From Microvirga flavescens (GTDB lineage Bacteria; Pseudomonadota; Alphaproteobacteria; Rhizobiales; Beijerinckiaceae): a DNA stretch of 64,000 nt. The stretch is from the NCBI RefSeq assembly GCF_003290125.1, contig NZ_QMKH01000005.1, positions 241,942 to 305,941 of the forward strand, read 5' to 3'. Positions 54,904 through 63,633 of the stretch are shown one piece after another. Numbering within the stretch: the stretch's first letter is position 1; every line of letters begins with the position of its first letter. The notes below the pieces were generated by a model, which was not told the origin of the DNA, did no database searches, and worked only from the letters and a program-made list of their open reading frames with translations. Position numbers and translations under genes: made by a program.

Positions 54904-56757
54904 CTACGCCGCCTTCTCCATCTCTTCGAGTTCGGCGATCAGACGCTCGATCATCGACAGGCCGATCTGCCAGAACGCGGGATCGCTGGCATTGAGGCCG
55001 AAGGGTGCGAGAAGTTCGGAGTAGTGCTTCGTTCCACCGGCTGAAAGCAGTGCGAAGTAGCGGTCGACGAAGCCCTCGCTCGAACGTTCGTAAATGCCGT
55101 AGAGCGAATTCACGAGGCAATCGCCGAAAGCGTACGCGTAGACGTAGAACGGCGAATGGATGAAGTGCGGGATATAGGCCCAGAAGGTTTCATAACCGGG
55201 GCCGAGGCGGATCGCGCGGCCGAGGCTCTCTGCCTGCACCGACATCCACAGATCGCACAATTGATCGGCGGTGAGTTCGCCGTTTCGCCGCTCCACATGA
55301 ACCTTGCGCTCGAAGGAGTAGAACGCGATCTGGCGCACGACGGTGTTGAGCATGTCCTCAACCTTCGCCGCCAGCATCGCCTTGCGCTGCACCTTGTCGG
55401 CGGTCTGGTCGAGCAGGCGGCGGAAGGTGAGCATTTCACCGAAGACGCTCGCCGTTTCGGCAAGCGTCAGCGGCGTCGGCGCCATGAGTGCGCCGTTGGG
55501 CGCGGCGAGAACCTGATGAACGCCGTGGCCCAGTTCATGCGCAAGCGTCATCACATCGCGCGGCTTGCCCTGATAGTTCAGGAGAACATAAGGATGCGCT
55601 GACGGAACCGTCGGATGCGCGAAAGCGCCCGGCGCTTTTCCGGGACGCGTCGGTGCGTCGATCCACTTTTCATCGAAGAAACGTTCCGCGATCTGCGCCA
55701 TGCGCGGCGAGAAGGCGGAATAAGCGCCAAGCACCGTCTCGCGCGCCTCGTTCCAGGTGATGGTGCGTTGCTCCACCTTCGGCAGGGGCGCATTGCGATC
55801 CCAGTAATCCAGCGCGTCCTTGCCGAACCACTTCGCCTTCAGCGCGTAATAGCGATGCGAGAGGCGCGGATAGGCCTCGCGCACAGCGGACACCATTGCC
55901 TCGACAACCTCGCGCTCGACGCGGTTGGCGAGGTGACGGGAATCCGCCACGTCCTCGAAGCCGCGCCAGCGGTCGGAGATTTCCTTGTCCTTCGCGAGTG
56001 TATTGGTAATCAGCGTGAAGGTGCGCAGATTCGCCTTGAAGACCTTGCCCAACGCTTCGGCGGCATCCTTGCGGACGCTGCCATCCGTATCCTGCAGCTT
56101 GTTCAGGGTCGGCTCGATGGCAAGCTCCTCGCCCCGCACGTTGAAGCGCAAAGCGGCGATGGTCTCATCGAACAAGCGGTTCCAGGCGGAACGGCCTGTC
56201 ACCGATTTCTCGTGGAACAGCTTCTCGATGCTATCTTCGAGCTGATACGGCTTGTCCTTGCGCAGGTCCTCGATCCACGGGCGGAAATGGGCGAGCGGCG
56301 CGTTGCTCATGGCCTTGTCCATCACCGCATCGTCGATGCGGTTCAGTTCGAGGCCGAAGAACAGCAACTCGCTCGACGCCGCCGTCAGCCGCTCTTGCGT
56401 GTCGCCATAGAACTTCGCCCGCACCGGATCTGTCGTATCGCCGGAATAGACGAGCCCGGCATAGGACATGAGCCGTCCTAAAAGATCCTCGACCCTCTCG
56501 TAGCGGCGCACCGCCTCGCTGAGGCGCAAGGAGGCATCCGCCGCCTGGGCCAGTTCCGCCAGCTTGCCACGATAGGTTTCGGCGATGGCCTGGCACTCCG
56601 CCTCCGCCTTGATCATGTCCGCCTTGAAGGCCTCGCTGTCGATGCCGGGATAAAGATGGGAGAGATCCCACTCCGGAAGCGAACCGAAATCGGCATCAGT
56701 GGCGGCGCTTGCGATAGCAGACTGGTGAACCATGAGGGCATCCTGAAAAGTAGGCAT
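54904..56757 (-). CDS. pepF: oligoendopeptidase F (M3 family)
   Basis: A 617-residue zinc metallopeptidase. The HEXXH motif lies in TLAHELGHGVHQ, with the third ligand Glu in PLTLAETASVFGE. Preceding SAHPYVLLNYQGKPRD and the later YVYAYAFGDCLVNSLY are typical of the pepF group, which degrades peptides of 7-17 residues in the cytoplasm. The ATG at 56757 is used; a second in-frame ATG at 56733 has a better ribosome site (AGGA). Confidence 0.92.
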   Translation of the reverse strand: MPTFQDALMVHQSAIASAATDADFGSLPEWDLSHLYPGIDSEAFKADMIKAEAECQAIAETYRGKLAELAQAADASLRLSEAVRRYERVEDLLGRLMSYAGLVYSGDTTDPVRAKFYGDTQERLTAASSELLFFGLELNRIDDAVMDKAMSNAPLAHFRPWIEDLRKDKPYQLEDSIEKLFHEKSVTGRSAWNRLFDETIAALRFNVRGEELAIEPTLNKLQDTDGSVRKDAAEALGKVFKANLRTFTLITNTLAKDKEISDRWRGFEDVADSRHLANRVEREVVEAMVSAVREAYPRLSHRYYALKAKWFGKDALDYWDRNAPLPKVEQRTITWNEARETVLGAYSAFSPRMAQIAERFFDEKWIDAPTRPGKAPGAFAHPTVPSAHPYVLLNYQGKPRDVMTLAHELGHGVHQVLAAPNGALMAPTPLTLAETASVFGEMLTFRRLLDQTADKVQRKAMLAAKVEDMLNTVVRQIAFYSFERKVHVERRNGELTADQLCDLWMSVQAESLGRAIRLGPGYETFWAYIPHFIHSPFYVYAYAFGDCLVNSLYGIYERSSEGFVDRYFALLSAGGTKHYSELLAPFGLNASDPAFWQIGLSMIERLIAELEEMEKAA

Positions 56758-57093
56758 TTTGTCCGAAAACGTTCGAGAAGGCTGCCCGGAATATTGGATG
56801 CCGGGCGCATCCGATCAACCCATCGCACTGAAAAGGTTGGTGCGCCGTTAACGGCGGGTTTACCATTTTTTCAGGCGGTGCCGGAACCCTTGAAGGAACG
56901 AATTCCGCGCCTGAAATTTACGCTCCGCTCTTTACAAAAAGTTGAAGGAATTGGGCTAGGAATCGGGTACCGCCGGCATGGCCGCCTGAGCATTTCGCGC
57001 ATTTAAGTTTGTACGAGGATCGTCCCTCGCAGAAACCCCTTTTGCGTTTCGCTGACTTCGGGCGGGCGCAAAAAAGGGAATGGAGCGAGAGAG
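56758..57093. other. intergenic region between pepF and the L,D-transpeptidase gene
   Basis: These 336 bases lie between divergent genes and should contain both promoters. Short A/T tracts (56855-56880, 56930-56945) and weak palindromes (GCCGTTAACGGC near 56847-56858) are visible, but no -35/-10 pair, ORF or RNA could be supported. Confidence 0.4.
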
Positions 57094-58839
57094 ATGCGGA
57101 ATCTGCGCAGGACCATTGGCTGTCTGGGTCTGGCCGGATCGGTGTCGTTATACGCGGTTGCCGCCGCAGCTCTTGAAACGGCGGAAGGCGGACCGCACCC
57201 GCAAAACGCATCCGAAATCATTCTCGCTCTGCCGGTTGAGACCGCCTCCCCCGTCTTCGACGACCTGATCCCTGCCCCGCCCACTCCCGCGCCCGTCGCG
57301 ATCTCGGAGGAAGACGCCCGGCCGCTTCAGGCCTCGGTCGATATCCCCACGCCCGCCGCCGTCACCTTCACGCAAGGTGACGTCCTGCGCGGCGCGATCA
57401 TGGACCGGCTGGCGAATGATACCGCCATGCGCGAGCTTCGGTTGAACGCCAAGGACCGCGAGGCGCTGACGGCCTTCTATACCGCTGCCGCCCAGCCCAC
57501 CCTCTGGTCGCGGGACGGTGCCTTTCTGCCGGCAGCGCAAGGCGTTGCCGCGATCTTGCGCGACGCTGGCAACGATGGCCTCGACCCGGCAGACTATCCT
57601 TTACCCTCCCTGTCGCTGGCGAAGGACGCTCCTCCCGCCGCGTGGGCGGAGGCCGACCTGAAGCTCAGCGTCGCGGCGATCCGCTATGCCCGCGATGCGC
57701 GCGGCGGGCGCATCGACCCCGCCCGCCTTTCCAATCTTATTGCGCCGACGCTCGATCTTCCCGCCATCGAGGCGATCTTGAGCGCCCTCGTCTCCACGCC
57801 CGATGCCGGTGTGGCGCTTGCCGATTTCAATCCACCGCATGAGGGCTACCGCGCCCTCAAGGCGAAACTGGCGCAGTTGCGCGAGAACAACGTGCCCCGC
57901 CCCGTCGTGCATGTTCCCAAGGGGCCGACGCTGCGGCTCGGCATGCGCGATCCGCGCGTGCCGCTGATCCGCGCCCGCTTCAACCTGGGCCCCTCGTCCG
58001 GTGACGAGACCGCCTATGACCACACGGTCGTCTCCGCCGTCTCCGCCTTCCAGAAGGAGAAGGGGTTGCCGACCAGCGGCGACCTCACGGCGCAGACCGT
58101 CGCCGCGCTCGACCCCGGCACCTCGGCGGCGCGGCTCGAAGGCGATCTCATCGCCAACATGGAGCGCTGGCGCTGGCTGCCTCGCGATCTCGGTACGCGG
58201 CACATCTTCGTCAACGTGCCCGAGTACCGCCTGCGCTTCGTGCAGGATAAGGACGTCATTCACGAGACGCGGGTGATCGTCGGCAAGAAGGAGAGCCAGA
58301 CGCCGATTTTCTCCGATGAGATGAAGTATCTCGTCGTGAACCCGTCCTGGACCGTGCCGCCCTCGATCATGAAGAAAGAGTTTCTGCCCGCACTTGCCAG
58401 CGATCCGACCTATGCCGCGCGGAAGGGCTACAAGGTCATCCGCAACGGCAACCGGATCTCGGTGCAGCAGCCGCCCGGCGAGCGCAACGCGCTGGGCTAC
58501 GTGAAATTCATGTTCCCCAACCAATACGCCGTTTACCTGCACGACACCCCGAACAGAAAGCTGTTCTCGGCGCAGGACCGCGCCTTCAGCCACGGCTGCG
58601 TGCGTGTCGACCAGCCTTTCCAGCTGGCGCAAGAGGTCCTGGAAAGCCAGGGCTGGAACGAGCAGAAGCTGCGTGGCCTGATCGGCAAGGGCGAGCGCTA
58701 TATCCACCTGCGCGAGCCGCTGCCGGTCCACCTGACCTATTTCACGCTCTCCTCCGACGAGACCGGCGAAATGAAGACCTTCGAGGATCTCTATGGCCTC
58801 AACCGCAAGGTCCGGGCCGCCCTGGGGCTCGACGGGTGA
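57094..58839 (+). CDS. L,D-transpeptidase (YcbB/LdtD type)
   Basis: A 581-residue periplasmic enzyme that forms 3-3 cross-links in peptidoglycan. A signal peptide (about 1-25) is followed by a long linker, a scaffold part (TLWSRDGAFLPAAQGVAAIL), a peptidoglycan-binding domain (VPLIRARFNLG and HTVVSAVSAFQKEKGLPTSG) and the YkuD catalytic domain with HDTPNRKLFS and FSHGCVRVDQP; the active cysteine is C502 and its partner His is H500. The preceding segment NPSWTVPPSIMKKE is typical of the LdtD/YcbB group. It is followed by the DUF882 cell-wall gene in the same direction. Confidence 0.93.
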   Translation: MRNLRRTIGCLGLAGSVSLYAVAAAALETAEGGPHPQNASEIILALPVETASPVFDDLIPAPPTPAPVAISEEDARPLQASVDIPTPAAVTFTQGDVLRGAIMDRLANDTAMRELRLNAKDREALTAFYTAAAQPTLWSRDGAFLPAAQGVAAILRDAGNDGLDPADYPLPSLSLAKDAPPAAWAEADLKLSVAAIRYARDARGGRIDPARLSNLIAPTLDLPAIEAILSALVSTPDAGVALADFNPPHEGYRALKAKLAQLRENNVPRPVVHVPKGPTLRLGMRDPRVPLIRARFNLGPSSGDETAYDHTVVSAVSAFQKEKGLPTSGDLTAQTVAALDPGTSAARLEGDLIANMERWRWLPRDLGTRHIFVNVPEYRLRFVQDKDVIHETRVIVGKKESQTPIFSDEMKYLVVNPSWTVPPSIMKKEFLPALASDPTYAARKGYKVIRNGNRISVQQPPGERNALGYVKFMFPNQYAVYLHDTPNRKLFSAQDRAFSHGCVRVDQPFQLAQEVLESQGWNEQKLRGLIGKGERYIHLREPLPVHLTYFTLSSDETGEMKTFEDLYGLNRKVRAALGLDG

Positions 58840-58965
58840 CCTAATTCACCGGCCTGAATTTTTTTCGTCAGGCTTAACGTGGAAGTAACCGTCTTCGGCA
58901 AATCTCCCTTCACTATAAGGGAAGCCGCTCCCCCTCCTTGCGGCGCGTAAAAGACGAGTATCACA

Positions 58966-60579
58966 GTGAGAGTCATGCGTTCGGGCCGCAAGGCGGCCGC
59001 GTCGAACTTCGCGCGCCGGACTGGAATCGGCCTTGTCGCGCTGGCTGCCCTCCTCATCGGCGGCACGCGGGGCACTCAGGATGCCATCGCCAACGGCGAC
59101 ACGCGGACCCTGACCTTCTATCACAACAACACCAAGGAAACGGTGACCGTCACGTTCCGGCGCAACGGCCAGTACGATTCTTCCGGTCTCGAGCAACTGA
59201 ACTGGTTCCTGCGCGACTGGCGCCGCGACGAGCCGACCCGTATGGACCCACGCCTCTTCGATACGGTGTGGGAGGTTTATCGGGAAGTCGGCGCGGGCTC
59301 GCCGGTCCATGTCAATTCGGGCTACCGCTCGCCGAACACCAACGCGATGCTGCGCCGTCGCTCCAGCGCCGTGGCGAAGAACAGCCAGCACATGCTCGGC
59401 AAGGCGATGGATTTCTACATCCCCGACGCCTCGACGGAGCGCCTTCGCGCCATCGGCATGCGCCTGCAAAACGGCGGCGTCGGTTATTACCCCAACGCCT
59501 ATACGCCTTTCGTTCACCTCGACGTCGGCAGCGTGCGCGCCTGGCCGCGCATGACGCGCGACCAGCTCGCCCGCATCTTCCCCGATGGCAAAACCGTGCA
59601 CATTCCCGCCGATGGCACGCCGATGGCGCGCTACGAGGAAGCACGCGCCGAAGTGCTCGCCAAGGGCGGCGCGGTCGCGGGCTACACCGCCTATGCTGAA
59701 GCGGAAGAGGGAGGCGGCGCTGCCGCACCGTCCCGGCGCAGGAGCCTGTGGGCGACGCTCTTCGGCGGCAGCGACGAGGATGAGGATGCGGAAGAAATCC
59801 GCACTGCTTCCCGCCCAGGCCGCGCGATTATCGCGAGCCGCAATACGCCGGACAGAAACGCTTACGCGAGCGACTCGGCTACGTCTGTCCTGATGGCCTA
59901 CAACAACGGGTCCTCGGTTCCGCAACAGCCGGCACCTCGCGCCGCTCCGGTGCAGGTGGCGAGGCAGGAACCGGATGAGCAGGCGATCCGTAGCGCCGCC
60001 GCCGCCTTACGTGACGATCCGATCTCACCGCCGCCGCTCCCGCCTGTCGCTCCGACACGGATTGCGGGACTGCCGAGCACGATCGACACGCCAACCGGAC
60101 CGACGCTCGCCTGGCAGCAGGGAGCCTCGGGCCAAAATGGCGCGGACATGAAAATCGGCCGCGAGAACACCTTCGCGCCGATGCCGCCTCGCCGGCCTGA
60201 CGACAACGCGGCGCCGTCCACGACCGTTCTTGCTTATGCGCCGATGCCGCCGGTTCGCCCGAGCACGCTCGCCGCGACGAACCCGATCCCCGGCCTGCCC
60301 GACGCGCGCGGCACTGTCGATGTCACGACGACGGCATCGATCAATCATCCGCTGCCGCCGCCGCGCCCTGGCGCGCGCGCCATCGCCGTCGCCGCCGCAG
60401 GGCCGGTCGAGCTTCCTGCCAAACCGAACTCCGCGGCAAAGGACAAGGCCGCACCAGCACCGAGTCCACTGGCGGCAAATGCGGCTCTGCATATGAGCTT
60501 CTCGTCGAAGCCGATGGGGGATCTCGCGACGAACAAGTTCAGCGGCCCCTCGGTCAAGCCGCTTCCGGTTCTTCGTTAG
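58966..60579 (+). CDS. DUF882 (YcbK-like, M15 peptidase fold) envelope protein
   Basis: A 537-residue protein. An N-terminal membrane or signal segment (about 20-40) precedes the DUF882 domain (about 45-215) with VHVNSGYRSPNTNAML, HMLGKAMDFYIP and FVHLDVGSVRAWPRM. The likely zinc ligands H142, D149 and H184 match the M15/VanX-like HxxxxxxD...H pattern, so peptidoglycan cleavage is possible. The remaining 320 residues are Pro/Ala-rich and disordered, longer than in YcbK (about 180 residues in all). The GTG at 58966 is used; an ATG 9 bases later is in frame. YcbK-like proteins often accompany YcbB in genomes, as here. Confidence 0.88.
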   Translation: MRVMRSGRKAAASNFARRTGIGLVALAALLIGGTRGTQDAIANGDTRTLTFYHNNTKETVTVTFRRNGQYDSSGLEQLNWFLRDWRRDEPTRMDPRLFDTVWEVYREVGAGSPVHVNSGYRSPNTNAMLRRRSSAVAKNSQHMLGKAMDFYIPDASTERLRAIGMRLQNGGVGYYPNAYTPFVHLDVGSVRAWPRMTRDQLARIFPDGKTVHIPADGTPMARYEEARAEVLAKGGAVAGYTAYAEAEEGGGAAAPSRRRSLWATLFGGSDEDEDAEEIRTASRPGRAIIASRNTPDRNAYASDSATSVLMAYNNGSSVPQQPAPRAAPVQVARQEPDEQAIRSAAAALRDDPISPPPLPPVAPTRIAGLPSTIDTPTGPTLAWQQGASGQNGADMKIGRENTFAPMPPRRPDDNAAPSTTVLAYAPMPPVRPSTLAATNPIPGLPDARGTVDVTTTASINHPLPPPRPGARAIAVAAAGPVELPAKPNSAAKDKAAPAPSPLAANAALHMSFSSKPMGDLATNKFSGPSVKPLPVLR

Positions 60580-60606
60580 GCATCGGTTCTAGCTCCAGGC
60601 ATATTG

Positions 60607-60640
60607 AAAGGGCGGGCTCAACCCCGCCCTTTTCTTTGCC
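60607..60640 (+). terminator. terminator after the DUF882 gene
   Basis: A 10-bp stem (60607-60616 with 60623-60632, loop of 6), followed by TTCTTTGCC. Confidence 0.75.
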
Positions 60641-60669
60641 TTGAATCGTCTGCGTTGATCACTGCGCAA

Positions 60670-60706
60670 AAGAAAAAAGACGCCGCTTCATGAAAAGGGC
60701 GTCTTT
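60670..60706 (-). terminator. terminator of the chemotaxis operon
   Basis: A 9-bp stem (60676-60684 with 60698-60706), followed on the minus strand by TTTCTTTT, 31 bases past the cheR stop codon. Confidence 0.7.
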
Positions 60707-60736
60707 CAAGCAGCCTCCTTCGAGGGAGCCTTTCTC

Positions 60737-61594
60737 TCAGCGCAATGCCGCCAATCTCGGCGATGCCGGCTCGACGGCCTGCCGCGAGACTTTCTCGTAA
60801 AGGCCGCGATTGACCGCATCGGGTGACAGGTCTTCCGTGAGACCGATCACCGTCTCGGCGGCTCCAAGCAACAACGCGCCATCCGCCGGCAGCGCATTGG
60901 CAAGACGCTTGAGGACATCCGTTTTCGTTGGCCTGTCGAAATAGATCAGCACATTGCGGCAATAGATGATGTCGAAAGTGCCGAGCTGTCCGAATTCCTT
61001 GATGAGGTTGAGCGGCTTGAAATCCACCATCGAGCGGATCTGCGGAGCGATCTGCCACTGGTCGCCGACGCGGGTGAAGTATTTCAGGAGCAGCTGAATA
61101 GGCAAACCGCGCTGAACTTCGAACTGGTTATAAAGACCGGCCTTCGCCTTCTCCAAAACTTCAGTCGAAATGTCAGTGGCGACGATCTCCACGCGCCAGC
61201 CCGCAAGGCGGGACGCCGCTTCGCTCAACAGCATCGCGAGCGAGTAGGGTTCCTGCCCGGTCGAGGCGGCCGCGCACCAGATGCGCAGGCGGCGCGTGGT
61301 GGCTCGCGCAGTCAGATAGCGCGGCAGCAGAACATTCTGAAAGAGATCAAACGGCGACTTGTCGCGAAAGAAAAAGGTCTCGTTCGTCGTCATCGCCTCG
61401 ACGACGGATTTTTCGAGATCGGGATCCCTTCCCGCTTTCAGGCCCGCGATCAACTCGGACAATGTCTCGACATGAAAGGTCTTACACACAGGCGCGAGCC
61501 TGCTCTCGACCAGGTAGCGCTTTTCAGGCGTCAGGGCGAGACCCGAGCGGGTCTTGAGAAAAGCGCAGAGAAAATCGAGATCGAGTTCGGTCAT
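60737..61594 (-). CDS. cheR: chemotaxis protein methyltransferase CheR
   Basis: A 285-residue SAM-dependent enzyme that methylates receptor glutamates. The N-domain has RSGLALTPEKRYLVESRLAPV, and the SAM domain has TTNETFFFRDKSPFDLF, RIWCAAASTGQEPYSLAML and FDIIYCRNVLIYFD. It has no TPR extension. Its start overlaps the cheB stop by 4 bases, so the two antagonistic enzymes are translationally coupled. Confidence 0.95.
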   Translation of the reverse strand: MTELDLDFLCAFLKTRSGLALTPEKRYLVESRLAPVCKTFHVETLSELIAGLKAGRDPDLEKSVVEAMTTNETFFFRDKSPFDLFQNVLLPRYLTARATTRRLRIWCAAASTGQEPYSLAMLLSEAASRLAGWRVEIVATDISTEVLEKAKAGLYNQFEVQRGLPIQLLLKYFTRVGDQWQIAPQIRSMVDFKPLNLIKEFGQLGTFDIIYCRNVLIYFDRPTKTDVLKRLANALPADGALLLGAAETVIGLTEDLSPDAVNRGLYEKVSRQAVEPASPRLAALR

Positions 61595-62691
61595 GAGGAG
61601 GAACCGGTGATGTAGCCCTTCAAAGCGGGGCCGATGGCGTCGAGAGGCAGAACATCATGAGCAAGGCCGGCCTTAGCGATGCTGCCCGGCATGCCCCAGA
61701 CGGTGCTGGTGGCTTCGTCCTGAGCCAGAACGGTGGCTCCGGCCTTCACGAGGGCGCGCGCACCTTGCGTGCCGTCCGCTCCCATCCCCGTCAGCACGAC
61801 GGCGAGCGCCGCCTTGCCGAGCACCGCCGCCGCATCGCGAAACAACACGTCCACGGCAGGGCGGCAGAAGTTGACCGGCGGCGTGTCGTCGAGGCGGATC
61901 ACGGGCACATCACTTCCCGTCCGCGAGAGCCCCATGTGACGGCCTCCCGGTGCGATGAAGATCGTTCCCGGCGAAAGCGGCTCACCATGCGTGGGCTCGC
62001 AGGCCCGCAGGCCGAATTGCGTCTGCAGGTGCTCGGCAAAAACGGCGGTGAACATCGGGGGCATGTGCTGCACCACGAGAATGGGCACGCGCCGCAGCGC
62101 CGAGCCGAGGCCGCCCAGCACTTCCTCAACCGCGCGCGGGCCGCCCGTCGATGCGCCGATCAGCAGGCACTCGGGGCGCGTTGCGATGGGCTTAATTGAT
62201 GGCCGCGCAACAACGGCGGCAGGAGCCACGCGCACCGGGCGAGCTCGCGATCCGGCATGGATCGTCAGCTTCTCGATGAGATCCCGGCGGAAGTCGGCGG
62301 ATGCACTCACCTGGTGGCGCCCGTCGGGTTTCGCCAGATAATCGGCGGCCCCCATCGAAAGGCACTTCAGGGAAATTTCCGCATTGCGCTGCGTGAGCGT
62401 GGAAACCACGATGACCCGCATCCCGGGCTTCTGCTTGAGGAGGAGCGGCAGCGCCGCGACGCCGTCCATCTCCGGCATCTCGAGATCGAGCAGCACGATA
62501 TCAGGCTGGAACCGCTCCACCGCCTCAACGGCAATCCGCCCATTGGCGGCGGTGGTGACGACGTCGAATTTTCCAACCTCGGCGATCCAGCGCGCGACGA
62601 GGCCGCGAATGACAACGCTGTCGTCAACGACCATGACGCGGGTCTTTGGCGGCTCTGCGGAGGTCACGGAGGAAAGAGGCTCGGCTGTCAT
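61591..62691 (-). CDS. cheB: chemotaxis response regulator methylesterase CheB
   Basis: A 366-residue protein with a receiver domain (phosphorylated D69 in IVLLDLEMPEMDG) and a C-terminal methylesterase domain. The catalytic triad is S181 (IGASTGGPRAVE), H209 (VVQHMPPMF) and D306 (TGMGADGTQGA). A linker at about 125-170 is Arg/Pro-rich. It removes receptor methyl groups when phosphorylated by CheA. Confidence 0.95.
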   Translation of the reverse strand: MTAEPLSSVTSAEPPKTRVMVVDDSVVIRGLVARWIAEVGKFDVVTTAANGRIAVEAVERFQPDIVLLDLEMPEMDGVAALPLLLKQKPGMRVIVVSTLTQRNAEISLKCLSMGAADYLAKPDGRHQVSASADFRRDLIEKLTIHAGSRARPVRVAPAAVVARPSIKPIATRPECLLIGASTGGPRAVEEVLGGLGSALRRVPILVVQHMPPMFTAVFAEHLQTQFGLRACEPTHGEPLSPGTIFIAPGGRHMGLSRTGSDVPVIRLDDTPPVNFCRPAVDVLFRDAAAVLGKAALAVVLTGMGADGTQGARALVKAGATVLAQDEATSTVWGMPGSIAKAGLAHDVLPLDAIGPALKGYITGSSS

Positions 62692-62739
62692 CGGTGTGTC
62701 TTGGCGTTGGAGGGAGATTCAAAATCGAGAGGCAGAGTT

Positions 62740-63105
62740 TCAGGCGAGGCCGACTTCCTGAAACTTCGCGATCAGAATGTCCTTGTCGAAAGGCTTCATG
62801 ATGTACTCGTTGGCACCCGCATCGAGTGCGCGCGAGATGAAGGCGATGTCGTTCTCCGTCGTGCAGAACACCACCTTCGGTTCGACGCCGCCGGGAAGTT
62901 GCCGCAACCGCCCGAGAAATTCGTAGCCGTCCATCACCGGCATGTTCCAGTCGAGGAGCACAGCATCGGGCATCTCGGATCGGCAGGCCGACAACCCTTT
63001 CTCGCCGTTCTCGGCCTCCGAGACGCGGAATGACATCTCCTCCAGAATACGGCGGGCGACTTTCCGGATGACGGTGGAATCATCAACAATCAGGCAATGC
63101 TTCAC
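62740..63105 (-). CDS. cheY: CheY-like response regulator
   Basis: A 121-residue single receiver domain: acidic pair D8-D9 in CLIVDDSTVIRK, phosphoacceptor D52 in VLLDWNMPVMDG, switch Thr in FCTTEND and Lys104 in IMKPFD. Located between cheW and cheB, it is most likely the CheY of this cluster. Confidence 0.92.
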   Translation of the reverse strand: MKHCLIVDDSTVIRKVARRILEEMSFRVSEAENGEKGLSACRSEMPDAVLLDWNMPVMDGYEFLGRLRQLPGGVEPKVVFCTTENDIAFISRALDAGANEYIMKPFDKDILIAKFQEVGLA

Positions 63106-63129
63106 TGGCGTGCACTCCGTGAGAGAAGA

Positions 63130-63630
63130 TCAGGCGGCCTGTGCTTCAGCCCCGAAGGCGAGCACGGCATCGACGTCGAGAATGATAAGAAGCTTTCCGT
63201 CAAGCTGGTGGACTCCTTGCGAGAGCGTGGCCCATTCCGGGTCCATGTGAACCGGGTTCGGCTGCAGGGCGTCGGGATCGAGCTTGAGCACTTCGCCGAC
63301 TTCATCCACGAGCAGGCCGAAAGCTTCGCCCCGGTGCTCGAGCCCCACCGCCATGCGCCGCTCGACCGTTTCGAGATCGGGCAATCCAAGACGCCGGCGC
63401 AGCGAGACGGCGGTGACGACACGCCCGCGCAGATTCAGCAGCCCGGCGATCTCGCGCGAGGCCAGCGGCACGGCGGTGATCTCACTGGCCACGAACACGT
63501 CATGTACGCGCTCGATGGGCAGGGCGAGCATCTGGCCCGCAACCGTGACGGTGGGATATTCACGATAGTCGGCGAAGGCTCTCGCCTTCTCCGCACCGAC
63601 GATCCGGTTGTGCGCGTTGTCGTGTTTCAT
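63130..63630 (-). CDS. cheW: chemotaxis coupling protein CheW
   Basis: A 166-residue SH3-like coupling protein that links receptors and CheA: VTVAGQMLALPIERVHDVFV, ITAVPLASREIAGLLNLRGRVV and GLLVDEVGEVLKL with a C-terminal KLLIILDVDAVL. It lies 3 bases after the mcp gene. No CheA is present in the window, so it should lie further upstream on the minus strand. Confidence 0.93.
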   Translation of the reverse strand: MKHDNAHNRIVGAEKARAFADYREYPTVTVAGQMLALPIERVHDVFVASEITAVPLASREIAGLLNLRGRVVTAVSLRRRLGLPDLETVERRMAVGLEHRGEAFGLLVDEVGEVLKLDPDALQPNPVHMDPEWATLSQGVHQLDGKLLIILDVDAVLAFGAEAQAA

Positions 63631-63633
63631 GGC

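Noticed and set aside
54899..55120. An N-terminal extension of the ABC1 kinase gene to 55120
   Set aside because: It would overlap the 3' end of pepF by over 200 bases, and the extra residues are Arg-rich frame noise; the ATG at 54898 fits the operon.
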